A DNA stretch of 64,000 nt from positions 2,276,501 through 2,340,500 of the forward strand of contig CP091733.1 in assembly GCA_022009975.1 (NCBI GenBank), read 5' to 3'. This DNA comes from Phocaeicola vulgatus. Lineage in GTDB: Bacteria > Bacteroidota > Bacteroidia > Bacteroidales > Tannerellaceae. Of this stretch, positions 30,160-40,414 are shown piece by piece. Under the pieces are notes generated by a model. It ran no database searches. It was not told the DNA's origin and worked only from the letters and a program-made list of their open reading frames with translations. The position numbers were made by a program, and so were the translations under genes. Within the stretch, counting starts at the first letter, position 1. Each line of letters begins with the position of its first letter.

Positions 30160-31170
30160 ATGATTAAAGTAGGTATTAACGGTTTCGGTCGTATCGGCCG
30201 CTTCGTATTCCGTGCAGCTCAAAAAAGAAGTGACATCCAAATTGTAGGTATTAACGACTTGTGCCCAGTAGATTACTTGGCTTATATGTTGAAATACGAT
30301 ACAATGCACGGTCAATTCGATGGTACTATCGAAGCTGACGTTGAAAACAGCAAATTAATCGTTAACGGTAAAGAAATCCGCGTAACTGCAGAAAGAAACC
30401 CAGCTGACTTGAAATGGGATGCAGTAGGTGCTGAATACGTAGTTGAATCAACTGGTTTGTTCTTGACTAAAGAAAAAGCTCAAGCTCACATCCAGGCTGG
30501 TGCTAAATATGTTGTTATGTCTGCTCCTTCTAAGGACGACACTCCAATGTTCGTTTGCGGTGTAAACGAAAAAACTTATGTTAAGGGTACTCAGTTCGTT
30601 TCTAACGCTTCTTGTACTACTAACTGCTTGGCTCCAATCGCTAAAGTATTGAACGACAAGTTCGGTATCGTAAACGGTTTGATGACAACAGTTCACTCAA
30701 CAACAGCTACTCAGAAGACTGTTGACGGTCCTTCTTTGAAAGACTGGCGTGGTGGCCGTGCTGCTGCTGGCAACATCATCCCTTCTTCAACTGGTGCTGC
30801 TAAGGCTGTAGGTAAAGTTATCCCTACATTGAACGGCAAATTGACTGGTATCTCTATGCGTGTACCGACTTTGGACGTTTCTGTTGTTGACTTGACAGTT
30901 AACTTGGCTAAACCGGCTACAAAAGCTGACATCTGCGCTGCAATGAAGGAAGCTTCTGAAGGCGAATTGAAAGGTGTTCTGGGTTATACTGAAGATGCAG
31001 TTGTTTCTTCTGATTTCTTGGGTTGCACTTTGACTTCTATCTTCGATGCTAACGCTGGTGTTTATTTGACAGATACTTTCGTTAAGGTTGTTTCTTGGTA
31101 TGACAATGAAATCGGTTACTCTAACAAAGTATTGGATTTGATCGCTCACATGGCATCTGTAAACGCATAA
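30160..31170 (+). CDS. gapA: Glyceraldehyde-3-phosphate dehydrogenase, type I
   Basis: 336 residues. It oxidises glyceraldehyde-3-phosphate with NAD+ in glycolysis. The NAD-binding motif INGFGRIGR is at residues 6-14, the catalytic SNASCTTNCLAP with the active-site Cys near residue 153, and the C-terminal SWYDNEIGYSNKV. Codon use is strongly biased (GGT, GAA, AAC, TTG), unlike its neighbours, as expected for a highly expressed gene. It has its own promoter and a strong terminator (31197-31238). Confidence 0.98.
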   Translation: MIKVGINGFGRIGRFVFRAAQKRSDIQIVGINDLCPVDYLAYMLKYDTMHGQFDGTIEADVENSKLIVNGKEIRVTAERNPADLKWDAVGAEYVVESTGLFLTKEKAQAHIQAGAKYVVMSAPSKDDTPMFVCGVNEKTYVKGTQFVSNASCTTNCLAPIAKVLNDKFGIVNGLMTTVHSTTATQKTVDGPSLKDWRGGRAAAGNIIPSSTGAAKAVGKVIPTLNGKLTGISMRVPTLDVSVVDLTVNLAKPATKADICAAMKEASEGELKGVLGYTEDAVVSSDFLGCTLTSIFDANAGVYLTDTFVKVVSWYDNEIGYSNKVLDLIAHMASVNA

Positions 31171-31196
31171 TCGCCCAAGATTAAATAGTTTTTTGA

Positions 31197-31238
31197 GGGG
31201 CTGTGTCAAAACTTTCATTTTGACACAGCCCCTTTTTT
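31197..31238 (+). terminator. gapA terminator (hairpin family reference copy)
   Basis: Perfect stem of 15 pairs from GGGGCTGTGTCAAAA to its complement, loop CTTTCA, then TTTTTT. The same hairpin sequence recurs at four other places in this window. Confidence 0.9.
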
Positions 31239-31270
31239 GATGTGTTACTTCGTATTTGGAAATAAATACA

Positions 31271-31278
31271 TATCTTTG
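31271..31278 (+). promoter_or_regulatory. -7 box for miaA, leaderless geometry
   Basis: TATCTTTG ends four bases before the ATG at 31283, so the predicted transcript would have essentially no 5' leader. Confidence 0.55.
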
Positions 31279-31282
31279 CTTT

Positions 31283-32218
31283 ATGGAAACAAAAGAGAAA
31301 TACGAACTGATAACAATCATTGGTCCCACCGCTTCCGGTAAAACATCCTTTGCTGCCGCCTTGGCAGCTCATTTGGATACGGAAATCATTAGTGGCGACT
31401 CCAGACAAATCTACCGTACCATGGATATCGGGACAGGGAAAGATCTGGCAGATTATACCGTTGACGGGAAAAAGATTCCTTACCACTTGATTGATATCTG
31501 CGACCCCGGATATAAATACAACGTATTCGAATACCAACACGATTTCCATAAGGCGTTTGAATCAATCAAAGCAAAGCAAAAGACTCCTATCCTTTGCGGG
31601 GGAACCGGCATGTACATTGAGGCGGTCTTGAAAGGTTATAAACTTTTGGATGTCCCCCAGAACAAAGAGTTGAGGGAAGCGTTCAAGGGGAAAAGTTTGG
31701 CTGAGCTGGAAAAGATATTGGCGTCTTACAAAACGCTCCATAACAAGACGGATGTGGATTCCGCCCAAAGAGCTATCCGGGCAATCGAAATCGAGGAGTT
31801 CTACAAAAAGGAGGCTCCGGACAAGAACGAATATGATCCTATCCATTCCCTGATTATCGGAGTAGAAATTGACCGAGAATTGAGAAGGGCAAAGATTTCC
31901 AAAAGATTGAGGGACAGGCTGGACGAAGGAATGGTGGATGAGGTGCGGAATATCCTACAAACTGGAGTCAAACCGGAGGATTTGATTTACTACGGTTTGG
32001 AATATAAGTACCTGACACTCTATATCACCGGGCAACAGACATACGACGAGATGGTTTCCCAATTGGAAATAGCCATCCACCAGTTTGCCAAGAGGCAAAT
32101 GACATGGTTCAGAGGCATGGAAAGAAGAGGTTTTACCATCCATTGGCTAGATGCGACCTTGCCGACAGAGGAAAAGGTCAAACAGACTATTCAACTGCTA
32201 ACAGCTAACACGAAATAA
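31283..32218 (+). CDS. miaA: tRNA dimethylallyltransferase MiaA
   Basis: 311 residues from ATG 31283 (METKEKYELITIIGPTASGKT). It transfers a dimethylallyl group to A37 of tRNAs reading UNN codons. The P-loop is GPTASGKT; the DSRQIYRTMDIGTGK and CGGTGMYIEAV motifs and the C-terminal QFAKRQMTWFR are typical of the family. kdsA follows after 3 bases, so the two form an operon. Confidence 0.95.
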   Translation: METKEKYELITIIGPTASGKTSFAAALAAHLDTEIISGDSRQIYRTMDIGTGKDLADYTVDGKKIPYHLIDICDPGYKYNVFEYQHDFHKAFESIKAKQKTPILCGGTGMYIEAVLKGYKLLDVPQNKELREAFKGKSLAELEKILASYKTLHNKTDVDSAQRAIRAIEIEEFYKKEAPDKNEYDPIHSLIIGVEIDRELRRAKISKRLRDRLDEGMVDEVRNILQTGVKPEDLIYYGLEYKYLTLYITGQQTYDEMVSQLEIAIHQFAKRQMTWFRGMERRGFTIHWLDATLPTEEKVKQTIQLLTANTK

Positions 32219-32221
32219 TTT

Positions 32222-33024
32222 ATGATTACAATTGATGACTTAAGGGGAAAGCCTAATTTCTTCTTGATGGCAGGTCCGTGCGCCATTGAAGGAGAAGAGA
32301 TGGCTCTTCATATAGCGGAGAGAATTACAGAAATCACAAGCCGGCTCCAAATCCCGTATGTGTTCAAAGGTTCATACAGGAAAGCCAACCGCTCCCGCTT
32401 GGACTCTTTACAGGAATAGGCGATGAAAAGGCGTTAAAAATCCTGCGCAAAGTGCATGAGACTTTTGGCGTATCGACTGTCACGGATATCCATGAAACGC
32501 ACGAAGCGGAGATGGCTGCCGAATATGTGGACATTCTACAAATCCCTGCATTCCTGTGCAGGCAAACAGACCTTTTAGTGGCTGCGGCACAAACGGGAAA
32601 GATTGTCAATATAAAGAAGGGACAGTTCCTTTCTCCTGGGGCTATGCAATTCGCAGCCCAGAAGGTGGTAGACGCAGGCAACCGCAATGTCATACTGACT
32701 GAGAGAGGCACGACTTTTGGATATACTGATTTAGTGGTGGATTACCGTGGCATTCCTACCATGCAACAATTCGATTTCCCGGTCGTCATGGATGTCACAC
32801 ACTCCCTTCAACAGCCTAACCAGACCTCCGGAGTCACCGGCGGACTTCCCAAACTGATTGAGACAATAGCGAAAGCGGCTATTGCAGTCGGTGCTGACGG
32901 ACTGTTTATTGAAACACATCCAAATCCATCCCAAGCCAAATCGGATGGAGCCAACATGTTGCCTTTGGATTCATTGGAGGCGTTGTTGGCTAAGCTTATA
33001 CGAATAAGAGAGGCAATCCAATAA
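32222..33024 (+). CDS. kdsA: 3-deoxy-8-phosphooctulonate synthase KdsA (frameshifted)
   Basis: Condenses arabinose-5-phosphate and PEP to KDO-8-phosphate, an essential step for the LPS inner core. Visible: MAGPCAIEGEEMALHIAERI, the PEP-site motif YVFKGSYRKANRS, then GRQ-type SPGAMQFAAQKV, TERGTTFGYTDLVVD and ETHPNPSQAKSDGANML. The frame breaks at about 32406-32409: TCTTTACAGG should read TCTTTTACAGG, one T missing. Repaired length is about 267 residues, normal for KdsA. It follows miaA immediately. Confidence 0.93.
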
Positions 33025-33027
33025 AAC

Positions 33028-34491
33028 ACAAATCGGTCATTAGAAAAAACTTTTTGTCATTTCTAATGACCGCCATTAGGAAAACAGCCTTGCATATATC
33101 TGATTCATAAATATTTACTAACTTTACCACGAAAAAAGTATATACTCCGATGCGAAACTGTGACCTAAAGTTCGTAAATAAGGAAATAACACCTTTTGGT
33201 GGTCTTTCCCTGTTCTTCAAAATGCTTGAGAAATGCTATTTTGAAGAGCATGTTATGCAAAGTGGTATTCCACTTCAAGAATCCAACCGTGGCTACAAAC
33301 CCAGCCAGTTAATATTGGGATTATTTGCAGGTGTGTGGTGTAGCGCAAGTTGCTTTGGACATCTTGACGTGGTGCGTTATGACGCTGCACTATGTGACCT
33401 ACTTGGGTGGAAATGCGGAGCAGACCATCGTGCATACCAGTGCTATCTCAACAAATTCTCCCAAGCTGTCAACCTGCGTGTTTTCGGAGAGTTGTTCCAT
33501 TGGTTCTTCTCTGAGTTGAAGTTCGACAACTACACCTTGAACTTCGATTCGACAGTGATGGTTCGTGAGGGAAGTCAGGAGGGAGCAGCCAAAGGATATA
33601 ACCCCAAACGTCCTAGACGACTCTCGCATCATCCTCTCCTTGCATTCGTCTCCGATGTGAGGGTGATAGCAAATTATTGGTTACACCCTGGCAACACTTC
33701 CGCAAGTACCAATTACCTGTCATTTCTTGAGGATACTCTCTCAAGACTTGAAGGCAAACGTATCGGACTAATCCGCATGGATAGTGGCTTCTTTGCAAAG
33801 GGAATACTTGACCATCTGGAAAAGAAAGAGTTACACTACATCATAGCTTGCCGTTTCAATAATCGTATAAAGTACAGTCTTACCCATGAACGCAAATGGA
33901 TAGAGTTGGCAGACGGATTGGAAATATCTGAAACCACCTATCAGGCAAACGATTGGGAGAAGCCCAGGCGCATTGTGATGGTCAGGCAAGAAATAGAAAA
34001 ACGCCCCAAAGCTGCAGGAAAGCAAATCAGACAACTGGAGCTTTTTGAGGATGGGGAAGATTTCGGAAAATACCGATACAACTGCTTCGCCACAGATCTT
34101 GAACTGCCGGCTAAGATAGTATATGATTCATATCGCGGAAGGGCGGATTCTGAGAACAGGATAAAGGAATTGAAGAGTGATTTCTCCATTGATGACTTTG
34201 TCACAAATAACTTCTGGGCGACAGAGGCATGTGGAAATTTCATTGTAATGGCATATAACTTCATGTCGCTGTTCAGACATGCACTGATTAATTCCAACAA
34301 AAAGAAGTTTCTGAAGACTATTAGGTATGAGTTGATATCAACGCCAGCCTATTTGGGGAGAACAAAAGACAAGCACATCCTATATTTGGTCAGATCACTG
34401 AAAACACGACAAACATTCTTGTCTATATGGGAAAAATTAAAGGATTTCTCTTTGCCGTACGACACAGAGAAATCCTAATGACCGATTTTGG
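33028..34491 (+). mobile_element. IS1380-type insertion sequence
   Basis: About 1.46 kb bounded by inverted ends sharing AAATCGGTCATTAG (33030-33043, and its complement at 34475-34488). The left end folds into a hairpin (GGTCATTAGAAA pairing with TTTCTAATGACC, 33035-33071) that could block outside transcription. It lies between kdsA and the outer-membrane receptor gene. No clear target duplication was seen. Confidence 0.75.
33150..34478 (+). CDS. IS1380-family transposase
   Basis: 442 residues, full length and uninterrupted. DDE-type transposase with IS1380 hallmarks: NFDSTVMVREGSQEGAAKGY, PRRLSHHPLLAFVSD, RMDSGFFAKG, and YRGRADSENRIKELKSDFSID, which carries the third acidic residue. One of the few intact mobile genes in the window; the element may be active. 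Confidence 0.85.
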   Translation: MRNCDLKFVNKEITPFGGLSLFFKMLEKCYFEEHVMQSGIPLQESNRGYKPSQLILGLFAGVWCSASCFGHLDVVRYDAALCDLLGWKCGADHRAYQCYLNKFSQAVNLRVFGELFHWFFSELKFDNYTLNFDSTVMVREGSQEGAAKGYNPKRPRRLSHHPLLAFVSDVRVIANYWLHPGNTSASTNYLSFLEDTLSRLEGKRIGLIRMDSGFFAKGILDHLEKKELHYIIACRFNNRIKYSLTHERKWIELADGLEISETTYQANDWEKPRRIVMVRQEIEKRPKAAGKQIRQLELFEDGEDFGKYRYNCFATDLELPAKIVYDSYRGRADSENRIKELKSDFSIDDFVTNNFWATEACGNFIVMAYNFMSLFRHALINSNKKKFLKTIRYELISTPAYLGRTKDKHILYLVRSLKTRQTFLSIWEKLKDFSLPYDTEKS

Positions 34492-36316
34492 ATGAATAAC
34501 ATTCCGCTCTATTGACAAGGAAGGTTGAAATATTTTTCTATGACTCTATTAAAAAATGAATTGATATGAAATTTATAATAAGTGCCATACTTTTCTTGTG
34601 TATTAACAATGTATATGCACAGGAAATAAACGGAATAATTACAGACAGGGATAATAACCCGATTGAATTTGCAACAATTGTTTTACAGACAACTGATTCT
34701 GTATTTTTGAATTCTACCTATTCCGATTCCGTAGGGAGATTCAGTATAAAAACAGATATACTTCCAGTAATTATAACTGTTCAACATCTGATGTACGAAA
34801 CGTATCAAAAAAAATGTGACACAAAGGCTATTAGCTCTATCCAGATGGATGAGAAAAGCCAAACGTTGTCTGAAGTGTCTATAATAGGTGAATATCCGCT
34901 GGTGAGAGTCATTGACGGAAAAATGACTTATAATATGTCGCAGCTTTTAACAGACAAAATGGCAACTAGCATCTATGATGCAATTTTGAAACTTCCTGGA
35001 ATTCAGATACAAAAGGGTACTTTTCAACTGATAGGGGCAAATAACGTGACTATCCTAATCAATGGAAAGAAAACCAATATGGATGAAAACCAATTGAATA
35101 ATCTGCTAAAAAATATGCCGAAAGAGCGTATTCGGGAAGCAGAAGTAATGTATAGTGCTCCTCCCCAGTATCATGTACGAGGAGCCGTAATTAACCTTGT
35201 ACTTGACAATGAGATTTACGGCACCCAGCAATTGCAAGGACAAATAAATACGTTGTATGACCAAGGGTATTATGAGAATTTTCAAGGAGGTGTCACAATC
35301 CTATATAACACCACTCCTAAAACCTTGACAGATTTCCTCTATTCGTTCGGTTACAACCAGGTTCGCACAGGACAGGAAATTATATCTCAACATATGTTCA
35401 ATGATCAGGTGTCTGATATAATTCAATCCGACCGAGGCTACTCCGTCAAACCTATCCATACCATTCGTTTGGGGAATGATTGGCTAATCAACGACAAGGG
35501 CAAAATCACCCTAGCATACACTGCAGAAATTCAGCCGTGGATGCGGTCTTACAATTCTTCTAATGGAACCTACTCAGACTCGGAAAATAAAAAGAATACG
35601 GATAAGCCTGTGCAAATGCACAATATTGCATTGAACTACACCTCAGGATTTGGGTTTAGCACGGGCATTGACTTCACTTCCTATAAAAACCATACGACAC
35701 AGCATTACCGGGAAAGAATGGAAGGCAAGGAAGATTCCTTTGATGCCCGCTCGAAGCAAGATATTCGCCGTCTTACATTCTACGCAGATCAAAGCCATTC
35801 ACTGGGAAAAGGCTGGACATTGAATTATGGTACTAAATTTAGTTTCGCTTCAGACAAGAGTTCTCAAATCTATCATTCCTCTGTCAGCCATAATTGGTCA
35901 GACTATGACAGTGACAGCCAATTGAATGAGTATACTTATGATTTATACGCAGGATTCTCCAAGCGTTTTGCCAACAATCTCTCCCTAAATGCTTCCTTGA
36001 CCGGAGAGTATTATAAGCATAAGGGAATTGACTACCGAAGCCTATTCCCTATGATGGAAATTACTTATACAGCCAATCCTGTCTCTGTTTTTCAACTGTC
36101 AGTTTCTTCTGATAAGGCTTATCCCAGTTATTGGGAAATGCAAAATACAACATCTTACCTCAATGGATATACAGAAATACAGGGAAATACGGATTTAAGA
36201 CCTGCAAAAAACTACTCATTTCAGTTAAACTACATTTGGAAGAGTAAATATATTTTTACATTATTCATGAATTATACGGATGATTTTTTCTGCCAGATAC
36301 CTTATCAGTCCTCCGA

Positions 36317-36324
36317 CAGATTGA
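36317..36324 (+). repeat. 8-bp target-site duplication, left copy
   Basis: CAGATTGA immediately before the left IS end (GGCCCAGTTGC...). It is identical to 37922-37929. Confidence 0.85.
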
Positions 36325-37921
36325 GGCCCAGTTGCAAATATCCGTGGCTTAAATTTGTAGTATAGGTATATTTTTTCTTGTTTAATGTTTAAATGTTCAT
36401 GCGATGTCTTAACTTTGTAGCCATGAGTAAACAATCAACATTTGACTATAAGATTCTGGCAAGTTACCTTCTTCCCAAAGGCATACTTGAGTTCTTCGAC
36501 GTTACAGCCGTTAACGAAGATCACACAGGCATTATTGAAGAGACGGGTGATGAGCGTATCCTTCTTCACATCTATCTTGACGAAAAAAAGATTCACGAGA
36601 AGAAGAGTGGCACGACCTTAAGCCCAATGGTTTTACGGAAAGCCGTCAGGTTAACGACTTTCCTATCCGTGATCACAAGGTCGTTCTTCATGTCAGACGT
36701 CGCAGATGGTTAACGGCAGAAGGCAGAAACGTAATCCTTGACAGGTATTCGTTGCTTGCTGATAACACCAGCTACTCTAAAGAGTTTGCTGATGTCTTAA
36801 AAAAAATATTTGGATACCTACCCGATAACGGCCCGCTCGCTGGGGCTATACTTTAAGGTAGATGGCAATAACCTGGAAGCGTGCTTACAAGGATCATCTG
36901 AGTGGTTTCCGTAATTGGGAACAAGCCAGTCATGCAGAGGACTGGGTGCTGCATCCTGAGAACATAGGCAAACGGCTGGGCATTGACGAGACCATGCTTC
37001 ACAAGGATCTGATGACATTCTTGACCAACAAAGAAGGGCATGGTAAACGTCACACCTTAATAGCAGCTGTAAAAGGCACTAAGACCTCAGATATTATCAA
37101 TGTTCTTATGCAGATACCGCAGGAACAGCGAGAGCAGGTCGAAGAAGTTACCATGGACTTCTCTGACAGTATGTTTGCTGTCGTCACGGAAGCCTTTCCT
37201 AATGCAGCCATAGTCATCGACTGCTTCCATATCATCAAGCGTTGTATCGAAGCTGTGGAGGAACTCCGTCTCAAAGCTAAACGAGAAGCACAGAAAGCAC
37301 AAAACAAAGAGAAAGTCAGGTTTAAAGAAACTTGAACAGCTGGTAAAGAACCGTAAATACTACCGTAAGAAACATCCAAAGAAATACAAAGGTAAGAAGC
37401 GGGGACGTAAGCCACAGAGGTTGAACAAACGCTTCAGGCCAACCATGCTTGCCAATGGCGAAACTGTCATAGAACTGCTGACAAGAAGCAAGTATCTGCT
37501 GAGTGTGAGTGGTGAGAAATGGACTGACAGGCAGAAAACACGTGCAAAAATACTCTTCAAGATGTTCCCAAAGATAAAGGAAGCATATACTTTGATTTGC
37601 AGCCTAAGAAGCGTGTTTAGCAACAAGTCTATCGACCGGGTTACAGCTAAGGTTAAACTGCATGAGTGGTATCAGAAGGTATCAGCTTGTACGTTGCGTG
37701 AAGTAAAGGCTGCAAGGGATGCCATCAAGTACAAGGAAGACGAAGTACTAAACTACTTCATAAACAGGTCAACCAATGCTCATGCTGAATCTCTTAACTC
37801 TAAGCTGAAAGGATTTAGAGCACAACTCCGCGGTGTGCAGGATTTACCATTCTTTATGTTCAGAGCGTCTATGATCTTTGGATAACATGATTATATTGCC
37901 ACGGACTTATGCAACTGTGCC
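36325..37921 (+). mobile_element. ISL3-family (ISAon1-like) insertion sequence
   Basis: 1597 bp. The ends are inverted repeats: GGCCCAGTTGCAAATATCCG on the left, and on the right the complement of GGCACAGTTGCATAAGTCCG. An 8-bp duplication flanks it, typical of ISL3. It inserted into the barrel region of the receptor gene. Confidence 0.9.
36423..37885 (+). pseudogene. ISL3/ISAon1-type transposase, frame broken in four places
   Basis: N-terminal part MSKQSTFDYKILASYLLP, then ENIGKRLGIDETMLH (catalytic Asp region), AFPNAAIVIDCFHIIKR (DxFH motif) and the C-terminal NAHAESLNSKLKGFRAQLRG, all of the ISL3 DDE transposase. The frame changes near 36600 (EWHDLKPNGFTE lies in another frame), at the eight-A run 36799-36806, near 36876 and at 37324-37326. 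Some Bacteroidetes relatives have a separate N-terminal ORF, so part of this may be natural. The remaining breaks match the window-wide indel pattern. The -7 box TAACTTTG (36410-36417) ends five bases before the ATG. Confidence 0.8.
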
Positions 37922-37929
37922 CAGATTGA
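37922..37929 (+). repeat. 8-bp target-site duplication, right copy
   Basis: CAGATTGA directly after the right IS end; matches 36317-36324. Confidence 0.85.
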
Positions 37930-38600
37930 TGCTGATTTATAAAACTTTGAACTTTGATTCTTCAGCGAAGTTAGGGTTTAACATGATGATTCCGTTTGGG
38001 ATAGGCAGGATATTTGAATCCAGATTTATCTTAAACGGATATTACGACAAAATGAAAAGCGACCATTATCATGACCTAAGCTTCACGAAAGACAATCTAG
38101 CGATTTATACCAATCTTGATAATACATTTACCATATCGTCGAAACCCAATATCAAGGCGGAATTATCCTGTTTCTATATTTCACGTAATATTCAGGGACC
38201 GATGACTATCAATACCATGTATCGCATTGATACGGGTATAAAATGGACATTTAATCGTAACAAAGCGGAATTATCTCTGAAAGTCAATGATATATTCAAT
38301 TCATGGGCTCCGAAAGAACTTAACCTTCAATATCTAACACAGAATCTACGGATGGAAGAAGTTGTGGATTCAAGAAGGATTTCTTTGTCTTTTACGTACA
38401 GATTTGGCGATTTCAAACCAAAAGCACGTAAAGAAGTAGATCAATCACGATTTGGCAAATAAGTATAAAAAATTAGATGTCACTAAAGTAAATAACAGAA
38501 GCTATTAGATTACTCGAATAAGCATTTTTATATAATAACACCAAATATCATATTAGTTATGCAAATAGTAAGAATGATAATATGTCTGTTTATCCCAAAA

Positions 38601-38672
38601 GGCGGCGGGTCATATGGAGAACACGGCAGGTCTCATCCTCAGCTTCTAAGATTTTACTAATTCTGGCGCACC
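38601..38672 (+). repeat. Interspersed repeat R1, internally deleted copy
   Basis: Begins GGCGGCGGGTCATA and ends with TCTCATCCTC...TTTTACTAATTCTGGCGCACC. The two flanks match the complete 119-bp copy at 51113-51231, with about 50 bases of the middle missing. It is followed by the hairpin at 38679-38713, as the complete copies are. Confidence 0.55.
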
Positions 38673-38678
38673 AAAAAA

Positions 38679-38718
38679 GGGCTGCATCAAAACTTCCATT
38701 TCGACGCAGCCCCTTTTG
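38679..38718. terminator. Terminator-family hairpin downstream of crp and the receptor gene
   Basis: GGGCTGCATC...GACGCAGCCCC with loop ACTTCCATT, followed by TTTT on the plus strand; on the minus strand followed by TTTTTTGG. Convergent genes on both sides could use it. Confidence 0.75.
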
Positions 38719-38736
38719 GGTTTATTGATAGCAGGA

Positions 38737-39436
38737 TTAACCTAACCGGCTAATCTTCTTCAGACGATTCACATCCAACAACATGATTTTCCTTCCATCA
38801 ATAGCAATGATATGCTCATTGACGAACATCGCCAATGTCCTAATCGCATTGGAAGTGGTCATATTGGACAAACTTGCCAAATCCTCCCGAGCTAAATATA
38901 TGCTCAAAGTAGCGCCATCCTCTTCCAACCCGTAATTGTCTTTCAAGAACAACAAGGATTCTGCCAAACGTCCTCTGACATGTTTGCGTCAGATTCACTG
39001 TTCTCTCATCGGCTACGCCTAAATCGATAGACAACTGCCGAATGAAAAACATCGCCAAATCCGGGTTTTTGTATATCAAATCCGTCACCACCTCCATTGG
39101 AATGGAGCAAATGGTAGATGTTTCCACAGCTGATGCACTTGTCAAATACTTTTGATGAGCGAAATAGGCACGATAAGCAAAGTATTGGATAGGCTTCACC
39201 ATTCGAATAATCTGGCAACGTCCTCCTACACCATCTTTGAAAATCTTCACTTTACCAGACAACAAACACATCATATCTGTTGGTTCATCCCCCATACAGT
39301 AAATCAACTGATTCCTTTTATAGGTTTGAATCGTAGAGTTTTTACGGACAATCTCTCTTTCACTGTCCGTCAAAAACCGCCAAACCTCCGGCAGGTTTGT
39401 TGAAAAATCTATGTCTTCTTTGTAATGAGTATCCAC
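38737..39436 (-). CDS. Crp/Fnr-family transcriptional regulator (frameshifted)
   Basis: About 233 residues; the visible start is GTG 39436 (VDTHYKEDIDF). The N-terminal cyclic-nucleotide-type beta-barrel spans residues ~20-120 (NQLIYCMGDEPTDMMCLLSGKVKIFKDG), then the long dimer helix, then a winged-helix DNA-binding domain (LAREDLASLSNMTTSNAIRTL). The frame breaks at about 38980-38990 (TQTC... versus HVRGRLAESLLFLK), a net loss of two or gain of one base. Bacteroidetes Crp-family proteins include the carbon-utilisation regulator Cur, which controls EF-G2 in B. thetaiotaomicron. I cannot tell whether this is Cur. Confidence 0.85.
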
Positions 39437-39559
39437 AGTTTTATCCCTTCGTTATCTGTTGTTGTAAAACATTGTTACATGACAACAAAAAAATAGAATA
39501 ATAATTTCATATAATAAAACAAACTGCGTTAAATCACGAAAAAAATATATTTTTATTTC

Positions 39560-40414
39560 TTACCGTTCAGTTACGAATTGAGGTCTTAATACTATAATCC
39601 CCTTACTTTTCTTTATCCCCAGCACATAATCTTGAAGCGATTCTTCATTGATGATTACCCTCTTCTTGCCACTTGAAGCATGGATGAAAGTCATTTTATC
39701 ACCCTCTTTATGAACGATGCCCACATGCGAAATATCCAAGCCTTTTATCGAGGTGACAAAGCAAACAATATCTCCTGTGCGGATTTGTGCTTCCCGTTTG
39801 TCAATCTCCTCCTTGGGAATATAATAATATTGGCGGCTATTGATTTCCTTTTCCTTCTTTGCCATAACGGCGATGTACTCCGGGTGGCTCTGCAACTGCA
39901 TGTAACTCTCAGGATGCGTCGAGACAAATGAGACATCCATAGCCAATGGCACACCACCAATCTCCTTAGTGATATCAGCAATCAAGCCCTTCTTTTCATT
40001 CTCATATATCCAATCCGAAGTGTAATGAAGGCGGGAAGTATAATCCTCTATCTTTCCATCCCGATAACGTATCTGCTGCAACTTCTCCAAGTAGGCTTGC
40101 CAAGAAGGTGTTCCGGAAGCAGAGGCCTCAGCCAAGGCAAGAACATTCTCCACAAAGGTCATGCAGTCCATTTCCCGCAAGTTGACAATCAACCTCTCCG
40201 GCTCATATTCCAAGGTTTTGCCCACATAAGGAACACCTAAAAAGAACTTCGCCGTTTCGTCCATCAATATGTCCGAACACAGTTTATCTACTGTTGGGAC
40301 ACTGTTCAAATACAATTCAAATATCCCTTTGTCGGATTGCGTGCCTTGCGCACACGATATGAAAGTCCCCGCACAACAAAAAAGCAACTCGAATAAAATC
40401 CTCCTAAACATCAT
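39560..40414 (-). CDS. DUF1460 amidase-like cell-wall hydrolase
   Basis: 284 residues with a signal peptide (ILFELLFCCAGTFISCAQ). The DUF1460 family belongs to the NlpC/P60-like cysteine peptidase superfamily and cleaves N-acetylmuramoyl-L-alanine bonds. Catalytic Cys in LREMDCMTFVENVLALAE; His in GLDISHVGIVHKEGD. Periplasmic recycling of cell-wall peptides is the likely role. The start ATG-ATG at 40414/40411 overlaps the uvrB stop by 11 bases, so it is translated as part of the uvrB operon. Confidence 0.9.
   Translation of the reverse strand: MMFRRILFELLFCCAGTFISCAQGTQSDKGIFELYLNSVPTVDKLCSDILMDETAKFFLGVPYVGKTLEYEPERLIVNLREMDCMTFVENVLALAEASASGTPSWQAYLEKLQQIRYRDGKIEDYTSRLHYTSDWIYENEKKGLIADITKEIGGVPLAMDVSFVSTHPESYMQLQSHPEYIAVMAKKEKEINSRQYYYIPKEEIDKREAQIRTGDIVCFVTSIKGLDISHVGIVHKEGDKMTFIHASSGKKRVIINEESLQDYVLGIKKSKGIIVLRPQFVTER

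Larger units (their letters stand above)
34566..38462 (+). pseudogene. Outer-membrane TonB-receptor-like gene split by an ISL3-type insertion
   Basis: First part 34566-36324: signal peptide (MKFIISAILFLCINNVYAQ), a carboxypeptidase-regulatory domain (INGIITDRDNNPIEFATIV), a plug region (ATSIYDAILKLPGIQIQKG) and barrel strands of the outer-membrane beta-barrel (OMP_b-brl) family. The reading frame then runs into IS36325-37921. The remainder is 37930-38462 (IYKTLNFDSSAKLGFN ... SFTYRFGD). Joining 36324 to 37930 gives exactly 764 codons without a frame change: a 763-residue receptor. Base composition is markedly more AT-rich than nearby genes, suggesting transfer or relaxed selection. The substrate is unknown. 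Confidence 0.85.

Noticed and set aside
33028..34491. Target-site duplication flanking the IS1380 element
   Set aside because: The 4 bases beside the two ends (AAAA and ATGA) differ, so I do not report a duplication.
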